Positions 1-9,102 of a stretch of DNA of 50,933 nt are shown here, in pieces; position 1 is the stretch's first letter; the number at the start of each line of letters is the position of its first letter. The DNA is from Gammaproteobacteria bacterium (GTDB taxonomy: Bacteria; Pseudomonadota; Gammaproteobacteria; Steroidobacterales; Steroidobacteraceae). The position numbers and the translations under genes were made by a program. Location of the stretch: positions 22,833-73,765 of the forward strand of contig PLET01000042.1 in the NCBI GenBank assembly GCA_003137095.1. Direction: 5' to 3'. The notes beneath the pieces were generated by a model. It made no database searches, was not told the origin of the DNA, and saw nothing but the letters and a program-made list of their open reading frames with translations.

Positions 1-3000
1 GGCGTGGACGCCGCAGCCGGCAGCTCCACCGGCTGGGTGATGGCCAGCGGCTGGGTGATGTCGGGTGAGGGCGTCTGCGGCGGCGCGGCGGGCGCCGCCG
101 TCGCGGCTTCCGGCCCCGCCATCAGCATCCGCAGCTGCGCCAGAATGCCGGTGGCCGGCGGCGGCCGCACCCCGTCGCTCACGATGTCGCGCATGCGTCC
201 CAGTTCATCGAGGCTGGCCTGCAGCAGCGCATGCGCCCGATCATCTCCCGGTACCGCGCCGGATTCGATCTGGATCACCAGCGACTCGAGCTCGTGACTC
301 AGGTCGCCCATGGCGCTGATGCCCGCCATCCGCGCGCCGCCCTTCAGGGTGTGCAGCTGGCGCTGCAGGTCGGCCACCCGCTCCTTGTCGTGACGGTTAA
401 GATTCCAGGCAGTCAGCGAGTTTTCGGCGGCCTCCAGCAGCTCGGTGGCTTCCTCGCTGTAGATATTGGCGATCTCCAGGTCAAACTCGTCGTCCGGCGG
501 CGCCACCGACAATGCCGGCATCATGCCGGACATCGCATTCGCGTCGGCGGTGTGCGCCAGCGCGGCATCGAGTTCGGACTCCAGCGCCTGCAGCCTGGCC
601 AGCAGCGACGGCTGCTCCGGGAAGAAGGCCGAGTTCTCGTCGATGTGGGACACTACGTTTTCGATGGCGCCGACCGCCTGCGAGAGCGTCGCCAGCCCGT
701 CATCGGACAGGCCCTGGCCGCTGTCGAACACTTTGCGCATGTAGCGGTTCAACGGCTCCGTGATGCGCACGCCCTGGCGCGCTTCGGCCATCTTCGAGCT
801 GCCGCTCAAGGTGTGAATGGCGCGGTACACGCTCTCCGGCAGGGGATGCGGTGCGGCCTGTCCGGCACGCTTGCGCAGGTAATCGCGTATTTCGGTCAAG
901 TGACTCGCAGTCTCCTTGCTGTAGATGTCGTGCAGCACCGGATCCATGGCGGATGGTGCCGCCAGGCGCAGATCCGGTGGCGGCTGGATCTGAGTTACAG
1001 GCGGCGGCTGCACCTGGGGTACGGGCGGCGGCTGCACCTGGGGTACGGGCGCCGGCTGCACCTGGGGTACGGGCGCCGGCTGCACCTCGGGCACGGGTGC
1101 CGGCGGGACCGGCGCGGCCTGCGGCGGCGCAGGTGTCGGGAGCGGGGCCGGCCTGACCGCTGCTCGCGGCGGCGGCGAGGCGATCGGCGCCAGGGTGGTG
1201 GTGTGCCCGGAACGATCCTCCGGCGCCACGTGCCGCAGCGCGGCCTGTTCCGGATCGAGACCCTCCGCATAGGCATTGGCGCGCGCCATGAGCGAATCCA
1301 CGCGCATCGGCAGCGGCCGCCCGGTCTCGAGCTTTTCGACCAGCGGCGGCAGTGCGGCGACCGCCGAACGCAGCAGCGTCATCATCCCCGGCGTGCGGGT
1401 CAGCGTTTTGTCGAGCAGCCGGTTGAGCAGATTCTCCATGGACCAGGCGAATTCGCCGATCAGGTTCGCGCCGACCATGCGGCCGCTGCCCTTCAGGGTG
1501 TGAAAGCTGCGCCGCAGTGTGGCGAGCGACTCCAGGTCCATGGGATTCTGGTCCCACAGCGGAAAGCTCATGCCGATCGAGGCGATCTCTTCCTTCGCTT
1601 CTTCGATGAACAATTCCAGGAGCTGCGGATCGGGCGGAGCGGCGAACGGCCCGGCGATCGGCTGGGTGGCGCCGTGCGCGCTCCTGGCCCGCTCCAGGGC
1701 CGCGGCCCGCTCGGCCACCGCCGACACGTGCCGCTCGAGCACCTGGGTGACGCCCGCCTCGGCGGCGGGCGCCAGCGAGGGCACGCGCAGCGGCTTTTCC
1801 ACCTTGAGCGCGTTGATGCAGATCTCGGCGTTGTCGAGCATGTACCACGGATCGTTGCGGCCGCTCTGCAAAGTCTCCATGTAGTATTCGATGCTGACGA
1901 TGGCATCGGCCACGCGCTCCAGACGCAGCGCATCCGGCGGCGGCGCGCCGGGTTCCACCAGCGTGCGGATGTGCGCGCCGATGGCATCCATCAGCTCCAC
2001 GGCCCGGCCCTTGCCGAGCATCAGCAGTCCCGCGGTGATCCCGCGCAGCAGCTGCGGCACGTTGTCGAGTCCCTGCGGCGGATAGTCCCCGGCCTTGTGC
2101 ACGGCGGCCGATACGGCATCCTTGATGCGCGCCAGATTGACGATGCATTCGCGCAGCACCGCTTCGCTCACCAGGCGGAACTCGGCGTCCTCGTCGGCGG
2201 GCGGATCGGCCTGTTCGTCGCTGCGCTGTGCGGGCAGGATCAGGCGCACCAGCTGATCGTCGAGGCTGTCCTCGACCGACAACAGCACGCCGGCCACCTT
2301 GACGAGCGCCTCCTCGGACGGGGTTTTGCCCATCGAGAGCATTTCCGACAGATCGGTGACCTCCTGCTGCACCCGCTGGCGCAGTGCGCCCAGGCCGAGC
2401 ACCCCCAGGGTGTCGCTGATCTTCTTCAGCAGATCGAGCTGCGGCGCGAGCTCATCGATGCGACCGCCGCCGCGGCGCACGAAAATGTCGAGCACGTCCT
2501 TCACCTTGGACAGATCCTCCTTGATGGCGCTTGCGACCGTGTGCATCAGTTTGACGCTGGGCGCGGACAGGCTTTCGCGCTCGTGCTCGATGGAATCGTC
2601 GACGGGCAGCAGCTCCGACAGCCGGAACGAGGCGCGCACCGAGCCGATGCGGCCGCCCTCGGTGGTGGCGCGCGCCACGTAATACAGCAGATTGTTGAGC
2701 AGATCGATGGGCGGGTTCTCGCAATAGCGGGTCTCGCCGATCTCGTACAGGGTCTTGATCTGCCGGTCGGCCTGCCCGAGCAGGCGCTTGAGGGTGGCGC
2801 TGCCCGGCAGTCCGTTCGCGCGCAGCGCCTCGATCACCGCGCCCGTGACCCACCAGAACTGAAATACCGGCTGGGTGGTCGCGACTTGCTCGAGCTTTTC
2901 GGCCACCTTTCCCATGATGTCGAGATTCTGATCGACGCGCTCGCCGCGGATGTAGCCCAGGAGGCCGACCTGAAACCGGGGCCGCAGGCGCCGCGCCCAT

Positions 3001-3497
3001 TGCGTGACGGTGATGGGTGCTTCGCCCGCCTGCAGCGACCGCGGCTGCGGCGACTGGTTGGACTTCAGATTGAGCAGCAGCAGCGTGCCTTCGGAGAGCA
3101 GCGGGCTGCCGCGCACCGAGCGCAGGTCGTTGAGCAGCGGCAGCAGCACCAGGGCCAGATCCCGGCCGCCCGAGAGCACCCTCTCGAGATAGGTCGGCAG
3201 CTGCACCATGGCGCGCATCAGCGCGTCCAGGCCGTCGAGCTGGCGCTTCTGATCGCCGCTGGCGTCGATCAGATAACGCGTGACGTGCTCCATCTCCTCG
3301 GTGAGCAGCGCGGCACCGTACACCTCGACCAGGCGCAGCACCCCGTGCGCGACATGCAGGTGGTCAGCGCACTTTTCGAGCAGATCCCGCTGTTCGGGAC
3401 GTTCCGCATAGGCCTCGAGCGATTCGCGTGCGTCGGCGAGCGTGATCGCCAGTTCCTTGGCGACCAGATGCAATGTTTGGGAGCTGATGTCGGTCAT
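1..3497 (-). CDS. chpA: ChpA-type chemotaxis histidine kinase, N-terminal part (cut by window edge)
   Basis: Hybrid CheA-like kinase that would phosphorylate PilG and PilH to control type IV pilus extension and retraction. 1165 codons are visible from ATG 3497; the kinase, CheW-like and receiver parts must lie beyond base 1. Three clear histidine-phosphotransfer (Hpt) signatures are seen: FHTLKGSGRM (His about 666), IHTLSGSSKM (about 895) and LHTLKGGARM (about 1049). A diverged Hpt-like stretch lies near residue 47. A Pro/Val/Gln-rich linker made by 24-bp tandem repeats separates the first two. The start lies 27 bases after the pilJ stop, so it is probably the last or next-to-last gene of the pil-chp operon. 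Multiple Hpt domains and operon position make the assignment secure; the C-terminal architecture is unseen. Confidence 0.93.
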   Translation of the reverse strand, partial: MTDISSQTLHLVAKELAITLADARESLEAYAERPEQRDLLEKCADHLHVAHGVLRLVEVYGAALLTEEMEHVTRYLIDASGDQKRQLDGLDALMRAMVQLPTYLERVLSGGRDLALVLLPLLNDLRSVRGSPLLSEGTLLLLNLKSNQSPQPRSLQAGEAPITVTQWARRLRPRFQVGLLGYIRGERVDQNLDIMGKVAEKLEQVATTQPVFQFWWVTGAVIEALRANGLPGSATLKRLLGQADRQIKTLYEIGETRYCENPPIDLLNNLLYYVARATTEGGRIGSVRASFRLSELLPVDDSIEHERESLSAPSVKLMHTVASAIKEDLSKVKDVLDIFVRRGGGRIDELAPQLDLLKKISDTLGVLGLGALRQRVQQEVTDLSEMLSMGKTPSEEALVKVAGVLLSVEDSLDDQLVRLILPAQRSDEQADPPADEDAEFRLVSEAVLRECIVNLARIKDAVSAAVHKAGDYPPQGLDNVPQLLRGITAGLLMLGKGRAVELMDAIGAHIRTLVEPGAPPPDALRLERVADAIVSIEYYMETLQSGRNDPWYMLDNAEICINALKVEKPLRVPSLAPAAEAGVTQVLERHVSAVAERAAALERARSAHGATQPIAGPFAAPPDPQLLELFIEEAKEEIASIGMSFPLWDQNPMDLESLATLRRSFHTLKGSGRMVGANLIGEFAWSMENLLNRLLDKTLTRTPGMMTLLRSAVAALPPLVEKLETGRPLPMRVDSLMARANAYAEGLDPEQAALRHVAPEDRSGHTTTLAPIASPPPRAAVRPAPLPTPAPPQAAPVPPAPVPEVQPAPVPQVQPAPVPQVQPPPVPQVQPPPVTQIQPPPDLRLAAPSAMDPVLHDIYSKETASHLTEIRDYLRKRAGQAAPHPLPESVYRAIHTLSGSSKMAEARQGVRITEPLNRYMRKVFDSGQGLSDDGLATLSQAVGAIENVVSHIDENSAFFPEQPSLLARLQALESELDAALAHTADANAMSGMMPALSVAPPDDEFDLEIANIYSEEATELLEAAENSLTAWNLNRHDKERVADLQRQLHTLKGGARMAGISAMGDLSHELESLVIQIESGAVPGDDRAHALLQASLDELGRMRDIVSDGVRPPPATGILAQLRMLMAGPEAATAAPAAPPQTPSPDITQPLAITQPVELPAAAST
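982..1101. repeat. 24-bp tandem repeats in the chpA linker
   Basis: Five consecutive 24-bp units: 982-1005 (degenerate), 1006-1029, 1030-1053, 1054-1077 and 1078-1101 (slightly diverged). Units 2 to 4 differ only at the last codons. Read on the minus strand they encode an octapeptide of the type PVPQVQPA/P, giving a proline-rich spacer between Hpt domains. The number of units may vary between strains. Confidence 0.9.
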
Positions 3498-3524
3498 GCT
3501 TGGCAATGGGCGGGCATGCCGTCC

Positions 3525-5630
3525 TCACGCGCCTAGGCCGCTGACCTTGCGCACCGGGGGGGATTTTCCGCCGGCGGGATTGCCGCTGCCCGCATTGACC
3601 GGCTCCTTGAGCGCGGGCAGACGGGTCGAGGAGGCGGCGCTCAGCGTGGTCGTGCCGCCGCCGAAATCGGGCAGCCGGAAGCCGGCGACCGATTTGCGCA
3701 ACTGCGCCGCCAGGGCCGCCAATTTGCCGATCGAGGTGGACGTTGCGGCGGAGCTATCGGCGGTCTGCGTGGAGATCTCGCGCACCACCTGCATGTTGCG
3801 CGAGATGTTGCCCGAGGCCACCGCCTGCTGGCGTGCGCTCGCCGAGATGTTCTGCACCAGGTTGGCGATCTGGTTGGAGACCTGTTCGATCTCCTCGAGC
3901 GCGGCACCGGCGTTCTCCGCCAGCAGCGCGCCGCCGACGACGTCGGTGGTGCTGCGCTCCATCGACACGACGGCCTCGTTGGTGTCGGTCTGAATGGTCC
4001 GCACCAGCACCTCGATCTGCTTGGTGGCGTTGGCCGCGCGCTCGGCGAGCCGCTGCACTTCGTCCGCGACCACCGCGAAGCCGCGTCCCGCCTCACCCGC
4101 CATGGACGCCTGGATCGAGGCGTTGAGCGCGAGGATGTTGGTCTGTTCGGCGATGTCGTTGATCAGCTCGACGATGTTGCCGATCTCCTGCGAGCTCTCG
4201 CCGAGCCGCTTGATGCGCTTGCTGGTTTCCTGGATGGTCTCGCGGATGGCATTCATGCCGTCGATGGTGCGGCGCACGGCGTCGCCGCCCTTGTGCGCGA
4301 TGTCCACCGAATGGCGCGCGACGTCGGAGCAGCGCTCGGAATTCCCGGACACCTCCTCGATCGACGAGGCCATGTCGGCCATCGAATCGCTGGCGGCGGT
4401 GATCTGCCGCGACTGCGCGCCGCTGGCCTTGGCCATATGGGCCGCCGCCGCCTGCGTCTGTTTGGTGGCTCCGTCGAGCTGTATCGCGCTGTCATTGATG
4501 GTGGTGACCAGTTCGCGCAGCGCCTCGACGGCATAGTTGATCGAATCGGCGATCGCCCCGGTGATGTCCTCGGTGACCGTTGCCTGCACGGTCAGGTCAC
4601 CGTCCGCAAGACTCGACAGCTCATCCAGCAGCCGCATGATGGCCTCCTGGTTGCGCTCGTTCTCGCGCACACGCAGCTCCGCCGTGCGGCGCACGTTGAC
4701 CGAATTGCGGTACACCCAGGCGAGCACCAGCAGCGTCAGCAGCGCGAGTCCCAGGCAGCCCAGTATCCACGGCGTGTAGCTGCGGCCGGTGTCGGCCGGT
4801 GCGGCCGCGCGGTCGCCCAGTTCTGCCGTGAGCTTGGCGGCGGCCGAGGGCAGCAGGCGTGCGGCGGCCTGCGCCTTCGACAGGGGTTCGGCGGCACCGA
4901 TGGCCTTGCGCACACTGGCCGCAAACTCCAGGTTGCGCTGCACGAGGATCTTCAGGTGCTTTTCAGCGTCCGCGCCGGTGACGCGCGACAGGGCCAGCCC
5001 CGAGTCCTCCCCGGACAGCCCGCGCATGACCTGGTTGAGGAATTCCAGGCTGTCGGCGAGCCGCTGCGCGGCGGGAGCGGCGTCGTTCACTCCCGATGAC
5101 AGGCCGTTCAGATCCTGCTGGATGCGCTGGATGGTCAGCTCGAAGCGCTCCAGATAACGGCTCATGCCCTCGAGCTTCTGCACCCCCACCGCGCTCGCCA
5201 GATCGCCGAGTTCGGACAGCAGCTTCGGTGCCGTTTCGCGCACCTCCAGGCCGGCCTCCTGAATGGCGGCCACCGCCGCGCGCGCGTCGCCGACCGTGGT
5301 TGCGGCGTCGCTCAACCGGCGCCAATTCGAATCGGCGAGGTCGGTACCCGGGTGCATGTCCGCGCGCAGCGCCTTCAGCTGCGCCATGCTCTTGGCGAGC
5401 GTGTCGAAGGTGCTCGGGTTGCCGCGCAGGGCGTTTTGCGCCTCGTAGGGGATTCGCTGGGCGACGAAGCTGAACTGTTCGACGGTGGGGCCTGCCGGCG
5501 GGGCCGTGCGCGTCATGAGCGTCAAGGCGGCGGCAATCCCCAGAAACAGCACGATGATGGAGACCAGCGCCGGCGGCAGCAGCGCCCCCAGGCCGGTATT
5601 CTTCTCCGTTCGTGTCGTGTCGTCTTTCAA
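3525..5630 (-). CDS. pilJ: PilJ, type IV pilus methyl-accepting chemoreceptor
   Basis: Inner-membrane chemoreceptor that feeds the ChpA kinase. 701 aa, against about 680 in Pseudomonas. A first membrane helix lies at residues ~15-35 (PPALVSIIVLFLGI) and a second at ~300-320 (WILGCLGLALLTLLVLAW), with a periplasmic sensor domain between them. The cytoplasmic signalling domain carries the MCP hairpin motif NILALNASIQA and AGRGFAVVADEVQRLAER. I chose the TTG start at 5630 because it overlaps the pilI stop by four bases (TTGA); upstream in-frame ATGs would read far into pilI. The first residues (LKDDTTRTEKN) are then followed directly by the first helix. The start codon is the only uncertain point. 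Confidence 0.93.
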   Translation of the reverse strand: MKDDTTRTEKNTGLGALLPPALVSIIVLFLGIAAALTLMTRTAPPAGPTVEQFSFVAQRIPYEAQNALRGNPSTFDTLAKSMAQLKALRADMHPGTDLADSNWRRLSDAATTVGDARAAVAAIQEAGLEVRETAPKLLSELGDLASAVGVQKLEGMSRYLERFELTIQRIQQDLNGLSSGVNDAAPAAQRLADSLEFLNQVMRGLSGEDSGLALSRVTGADAEKHLKILVQRNLEFAASVRKAIGAAEPLSKAQAAARLLPSAAAKLTAELGDRAAAPADTGRSYTPWILGCLGLALLTLLVLAWVYRNSVNVRRTAELRVRENERNQEAIMRLLDELSSLADGDLTVQATVTEDITGAIADSINYAVEALRELVTTINDSAIQLDGATKQTQAAAAHMAKASGAQSRQITAASDSMADMASSIEEVSGNSERCSDVARHSVDIAHKGGDAVRRTIDGMNAIRETIQETSKRIKRLGESSQEIGNIVELINDIAEQTNILALNASIQASMAGEAGRGFAVVADEVQRLAERAANATKQIEVLVRTIQTDTNEAVVSMERSTTDVVGGALLAENAGAALEEIEQVSNQIANLVQNISASARQQAVASGNISRNMQVVREISTQTADSSAATSTSIGKLAALAAQLRKSVAGFRLPDFGGGTTTLSAASSTRLPALKEPVNAGSGNPAGGKSPPVRKVSGLGA

Positions 5631-6205
5631 CTCGCCGCCTGCATGAATCCCTGGCTCTCGACCAAACTCTTCAAGCTCAACACCGGCCACACCTCGCCGC
5701 CGCGGCGAAACGCGCCGGCCAGGTAATGTTCGCATCGAATCACCGTGGGCGGCACATCGGCGTTGAATTCGCGATCCGCGAAGCGGCGAAACCCCAGCAC
5801 CTCGTCGACCACCAGGCCCGCGGGGATGTCGCGGTGGTTGACCACGATCACCCGGGTGTTGCGGCCGGCGGCGGTGACACCGCTGCCGAGAAACTGCCGC
5901 AAATCCAGCATCGGCAAGAGCTGCCCGCGCACGTTCGCCAGACCCTTCACCCACGCCTTGGCGCCTGGAATGCGCGTTACCGCGGCCGGATAGCCCAGCA
6001 CCTCGCGCGTCTCCTGGCGCGCCACCAGAAAAGTCTCCCCGCCCATGCGAAACGCGACCCCCACCCACTCGCGGCCGGCAGCGGCGTCCGGCTCGCTGCC
6101 GGCGGCCACGCTCCGGCTGCGCTTTTCCAGCTCCTTGAGCAGTTCGAACGGCCGGTCGCGCAGGCTGCGCAGGCTGTCCTTGGATCCGCTGTCGGCGCTC
6201 GTCAT
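5627..6205 (-). CDS. pilI: PilI, CheW-like adaptor
   Basis: 192-aa CheW-domain protein that couples the PilJ receptor to the ChpA kinase. The CheW fold is recognised in GVAFRMGGETFLVAR, VKGLANVRGQLLPMLDL and VVDEVLGFRR. ATG 6205 overlaps the pilH stop (ATGA), and its own stop overlaps the pilJ TTG, so the three genes are translationally coupled. A longer frame upstream reads into pilH and is not needed. Confidence 0.93.
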   Translation of the reverse strand: MTSADSGSKDSLRSLRDRPFELLKELEKRSRSVAAGSEPDAAAGREWVGVAFRMGGETFLVARQETREVLGYPAAVTRIPGAKAWVKGLANVRGQLLPMLDLRQFLGSGVTAAGRNTRVIVVNHRDIPAGLVVDEVLGFRRFADREFNADVPPTVIRCEHYLAGAFRRGGEVWPVLSLKSLVESQGFMQAAS

Positions 6206-6567
6206 ATGGCGAGGGCGGCCGTCGCCTTGTCGACCAGAGCCTGGGCGGACACCGGTTTGACCAGATAATCCACCGCCCCCTGGCGCAAGCCCCACACCCG
6301 ATCCGTTTCCTGACCCTTGGTGGTCACCATGATGATGGGAATCTGGCTGGTCTGCGGATCCTTGGCCAGCGCCCGGGTCGCCTGATAGCCGTTGACCCCG
6401 GGCATGACAATGTCCATGAAGATCAGGTCCGGCTTCATCTCCTTCGCCTTGCGGATGCCTTCGGCGCCGTTCTCGGCGGCCGCGGTCTTGAAGCCGTGTT
6501 TCTCCAGGGCCTTCTGCATCACGAATACTTCGGTGGGTGAATCGTCGACAATAAGAATCAATGCCAT
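6202..6567 (-). CDS. pilH: PilH, CheY-like response regulator
   Basis: Single-domain receiver (121 aa) that, with PilG, is phosphorylated by ChpA; PilH is associated with retraction in Pseudomonas. Receiver signatures: ILIVDDS at the N-terminus, phospho-acceptor Asp in LIFMDIVMPG (about residue 52), VTTKG and the conserved Lys in YLVKPV. Two starts are possible. ATG 6585 overlaps the pilG stop (ATGA), but ATG 6567 aligns with PilH homologues and has a GGAG Shine-Dalgarno nine bases upstream, lying in the pilG-pilH junction. I prefer 6567. Confidence 0.92.
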   Translation of the reverse strand: MALILIVDDSPTEVFVMQKALEKHGFKTAAAENGAEGIRKAKEMKPDLIFMDIVMPGVNGYQATRALAKDPQTSQIPIIMVTTKGQETDRVWGLRQGAVDYLVKPVSAQALVDKATAALAI

Positions 6568-6581
6568 GCGCGGATTCTCCG

Positions 6582-6986
6582 TCATTTGCCCACGTGCGCC
6601 TCGATGGCGCCCAGCAGTTCGTCCTTGGTGAAGGGTTTGGTCAGATAATGTTCCGAGCCCACGATGCGGCCGCGCGCACGGTCGAAAAGACCGTCCTTGC
6701 TCGACAGCATGATCACCGGGATCTGCTTGAACACCTTGTTGTGCTTGATCAGTGAACAGGTCTGATAGCCGTCCAGCCGAGGCATCATGATGTCCACGAA
6801 AACGATGTCCGGCTGGTGATCGGCGATCTTCGACAGCGCGTCGAAGCCGTCGATCGCCGTGAACACCTCGCAGCCCTCCTTGGTGAGCAGCGTCTCGGCC
6901 GTGCGGCGGATGGTTTTGCTGTCGTCGATGACCAGCACCTTCAAGCCCGTGAGCTTGGCTTTGTCGTTCGTGATCGCGCTCTCCAT
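6582..6986 (-). CDS. pilG: PilG, CheY-like response regulator
   Basis: 134-aa single receiver domain, first gene of the pil-chp operon. In Pseudomonas PilG promotes pilus extension and cAMP signalling. Visible motifs: VLVIDDSKTIRRTAE, acceptor Asp in IVFVDIMMPRLDG, SSKDG and Lys in YLTKPF. ATG 6986 is preceded by an AAGGAC ribosome-binding sequence. It diverges from gshB, the same arrangement as in pseudomonads. Confidence 0.94.
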   Translation of the reverse strand: MESAITNDKAKLTGLKVLVIDDSKTIRRTAETLLTKEGCEVFTAIDGFDALSKIADHQPDIVFVDIMMPRLDGYQTCSLIKHNKVFKQIPVIMLSSKDGLFDRARGRIVGSEHYLTKPFTKDELLGAIEAHVGK

Positions 6987-7007
6987 CGACCCGTCCTTCT
7001 AAGGCTC

Positions 7008-7013
7008 GTATTA
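7008..7013 (-). promoter_or_regulatory. pilG: possible -10 box for the pil-chp operon
   Basis: Reading the minus strand, TAATAC lies about 22 bases before the pilG ATG and would give a leader of roughly 15 nt. The hexamer 17 bases upstream (TTCCAG) is a poor -35. Supported only by position and similarity. Confidence 0.3.
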
Positions 7014-7180
7014 GCCGGGTGCTGTATGTGCTGGAATCCTGTGGCTTTTTAACATATCCATGCGTTGCAAGCCACGGCAAGCCCTCCACATTTCGACCCA
7101 AGCGAGCGCAAACGACGGAGGCCTGGTTCACAGTTCTCAGAGGTCGCTGCTGCGGCACGGGCTTGCGCTAGACTGCGACG

Positions 7181-7204
7181 CGCCGCCGGCTTTTCGAGGC
7201 GGCG
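7181..7204 (+). promoter_or_regulatory. gshB: hairpin next to the gshB ribosome-binding site
   Basis: CGCCGCC (7181-7187) is perfectly complementary to GGCGGCG (7198-7204) with a 10-nt loop. The stem ends directly against the AAGGAA Shine-Dalgarno at 7205-7210. A -10-like TAGACT at 7169-7174 would place the transcript 5' end close to the foot of the stem. It may protect the 5' end or modulate initiation. Confidence 0.45.
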
Positions 7205-7215
7205 AAGGAACCCGC

Positions 7216-8178
7216 ATGTCTTCCGGACTACGTCTCGTCGTGATCATGGACCCCATCGAGGCGATCAAGCCGGCCAAGGACAGCACCCTGGCGATGCTGT
7301 TGGCGGCACAGGAGCGCGGCTGGCAGCTGCATTATGCGGAACAGCGCCATCTATGGCTGCGCGACGGGGTGGCCCACGCGCGCCTGGCGCCGCTCGCGGT
7401 GTACGACGACACCGCGCACTGGTTCGAGCGCGGCGCGCCGGTCGCTGCCCCATTGGGCGATTACGACGTCATTCTGATGCGCAAGGATCCGCCGTTCGAC
7501 ATGGAGTACATCTACACCACGTATGTGCTGGATCGCGCCCGCGAGCAGGGTGCGCTGGTGGTGAACCACCCGCAGGGACTGCGCGATATGAACGAGAAGG
7601 TCTACACCGCGTGGTTTCCACAATGCTGTGCACCGACCCTGATCACCCGCGACATGCACGACATGAGCGAGTTCCTGCGCGAACACGGCAGGGCGGTCTG
7701 CAAGCCGCTGCACGGCATGGGCGGCCGCTCCATATTCGTCCTGGAGAGCGGCGATAAGAACCGCAACGTGGTATTTGAAACCCTCACCGACTACGGCACC
7801 CGCTTCGCCATCGTGCAGCGCTATCTGCCGGAGATCGTCAGTGCGGGGGACTGCCGGATCATCCTGGTGAACGGCGATCCGGTGCCATTCGCGCTCAAGC
7901 GCGTGCCCAGCGGCGATGACAACCGCGGCAATCTGGCCGCGGGGGCCCGCGCCGAAAGCCGCCCGCTCAACGAGCGTGACCGCTGGTTGTGCGCGCAAAT
8001 GGGGCCGAAGCTGCGCGCAGCGGGCATGATTTTCGTCGGAATCGACGTCATCGGCGATTATGTCACCGAGATCAACGTCACCAGTCCGACCGGCATCCGC
8101 GAACTAAACAAGCAAAACGGTGTCGACATTGGTGGCATGCTGATGGACGCCATCGTGGACATCCTGGGCGGATCGTGA
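7216..8178 (+). CDS. gshB: glutathione synthetase
   Basis: ATP-grasp ligase joining gamma-glutamylcysteine and glycine, the last step of glutathione synthesis, in the cytoplasm. 320 aa against about 316 in E. coli. Recognisable blocks: MDPIEAIKPAKDSTLAML at the N-terminus, DVILMRKDPPFDMEYIYTTY, VVNHPQGLRDMNEK, KPLHGMGG and the C-terminal FVGIDVIGDYVTEINVTSPT. ATG 7216 was chosen because of AAGGAA just upstream and agreement with the family N-terminus. First gene of a tightly overlapping plus-strand run; the stop overlaps the next start (GTGA). Confidence 0.96.
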   Translation: MSSGLRLVVIMDPIEAIKPAKDSTLAMLLAAQERGWQLHYAEQRHLWLRDGVAHARLAPLAVYDDTAHWFERGAPVAAPLGDYDVILMRKDPPFDMEYIYTTYVLDRAREQGALVVNHPQGLRDMNEKVYTAWFPQCCAPTLITRDMHDMSEFLREHGRAVCKPLHGMGGRSIFVLESGDKNRNVVFETLTDYGTRFAIVQRYLPEIVSAGDCRIILVNGDPVPFALKRVPSGDDNRGNLAAGARAESRPLNERDRWLCAQMGPKLRAAGMIFVGIDVIGDYVTEINVTSPTGIRELNKQNGVDIGGMLMDAIVDILGGS

Positions 8179-9092
8179 CTCCGGATCTGATCAAGGCCGC
8201 ACTGCCGCCGGTCTCCGACCGGTTGTTGACCACCTGCTTCCTCGCGTTGCTGCTGCATGGCATCCTCATCCTGGGCATCACCTTCAGTCCGCCGCGCGCT
8301 GCCGGCGGCGATGGGCCGCCCGCCCTGGAGGTCATTTTGGTGAACGACCAGGTTCCGGCGGCGCAGGACAATCACAACGCCCGCTATCTGGCCGAGCGCA
8401 GCCAGCACGGCTCCGGCAACACGCCGCGGGACGAACGCGCCCTGATCCCGAAATCCTCCGCGCTGGCGCTCGACCGACTCGGCGTCGCCAGCGGCGACGG
8501 GGTGGCCGCGCAGCACGACGCCGCCGGCGAGGGCGATGAGGAAATGCTCACGACCCGCTGGCCGGCGGTGAGAATCCAGTACTTCGCGGGCCCCCAAGTG
8601 CCCCACGACACGCCCCAGCTGCCGCTGCTGCTCGAGAAAAAGCCGGATTTGGGCATGACCCCCAACGATGACGGCGTGGCTTTGCGCCTGCGTGGCGAGA
8701 CGAAGGATCAGTTGTGGATCTCCGCCGACACCCGGCAATCCGATCTGGCCGTGTATCTGGACGCGTGGCGACGTAAAGTGGAGCGCGTGGGAACGATGAA
8801 CTTTCCGGACGCGGCGCGCCGCGCGAAACTCTCCGGCACGCCGGTGCTCGAGGTCACGGTGGCCGCCGACGGTAGGCTGACGGACGCAGTTGTGCGCCGC
8901 AGCAGCGGACACCCCGAAATCGACGAGGCTGCCATCCGGATCTTGCGGCTGGCCGCGCCATTCGAACCCTTTCCCCGCGAACTCGGCGCCACGCACGACG
9001 AAATGCGCATCGCCTACGAATGGCAATTCCTGGATGGCGCCGCGCAGGGACCCGGCGTTTTCATTGCGGCACCGGAGGCGGTGGATCCATGA
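8175..9092 (+). CDS. TonB-family energy-transducing protein
   Basis: 305 aa. An N-terminal membrane helix (residues ~15-35, TCFLALLLHGILILGITF) is followed by a long periplasmic linker and a C-terminal TonB domain (residues ~215-300, with PVLEVTVAADGRLTDAVV and the final AYEWQF). TonB proteins use ExbB/ExbD energy to open outer-membrane receptors. No exbBD is adjacent. The position between gshB and yqgE matches the tonB-like gene found there in pseudomonads. GTG 8175 overlaps the gshB stop by four bases. The linker is unusually poor in Pro/Lys repeats for a TonB. The partner receptors are unknown. Confidence 0.85.
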   Translation: MTPDLIKAALPPVSDRLLTTCFLALLLHGILILGITFSPPRAAGGDGPPALEVILVNDQVPAAQDNHNARYLAERSQHGSGNTPRDERALIPKSSALALDRLGVASGDGVAAQHDAAGEGDEEMLTTRWPAVRIQYFAGPQVPHDTPQLPLLLEKKPDLGMTPNDDGVALRLRGETKDQLWISADTRQSDLAVYLDAWRRKVERVGTMNFPDAARRAKLSGTPVLEVTVAADGRLTDAVVRRSSGHPEIDEAAIRILRLAAPFEPFPRELGATHDEMRIAYEWQFLDGAAQGPGVFIAAPEAVDP

Positions 9093-9102
9093 TGCCGGCA
9101 TC

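Noticed and set aside
231-3536. Long open frame on the plus strand opposite chpA
   Set aside because: Its product is Arg/His/Gln-rich low-complexity sequence, a GC-rich shadow of the convincing Hpt-containing chpA frame on the minus strand.
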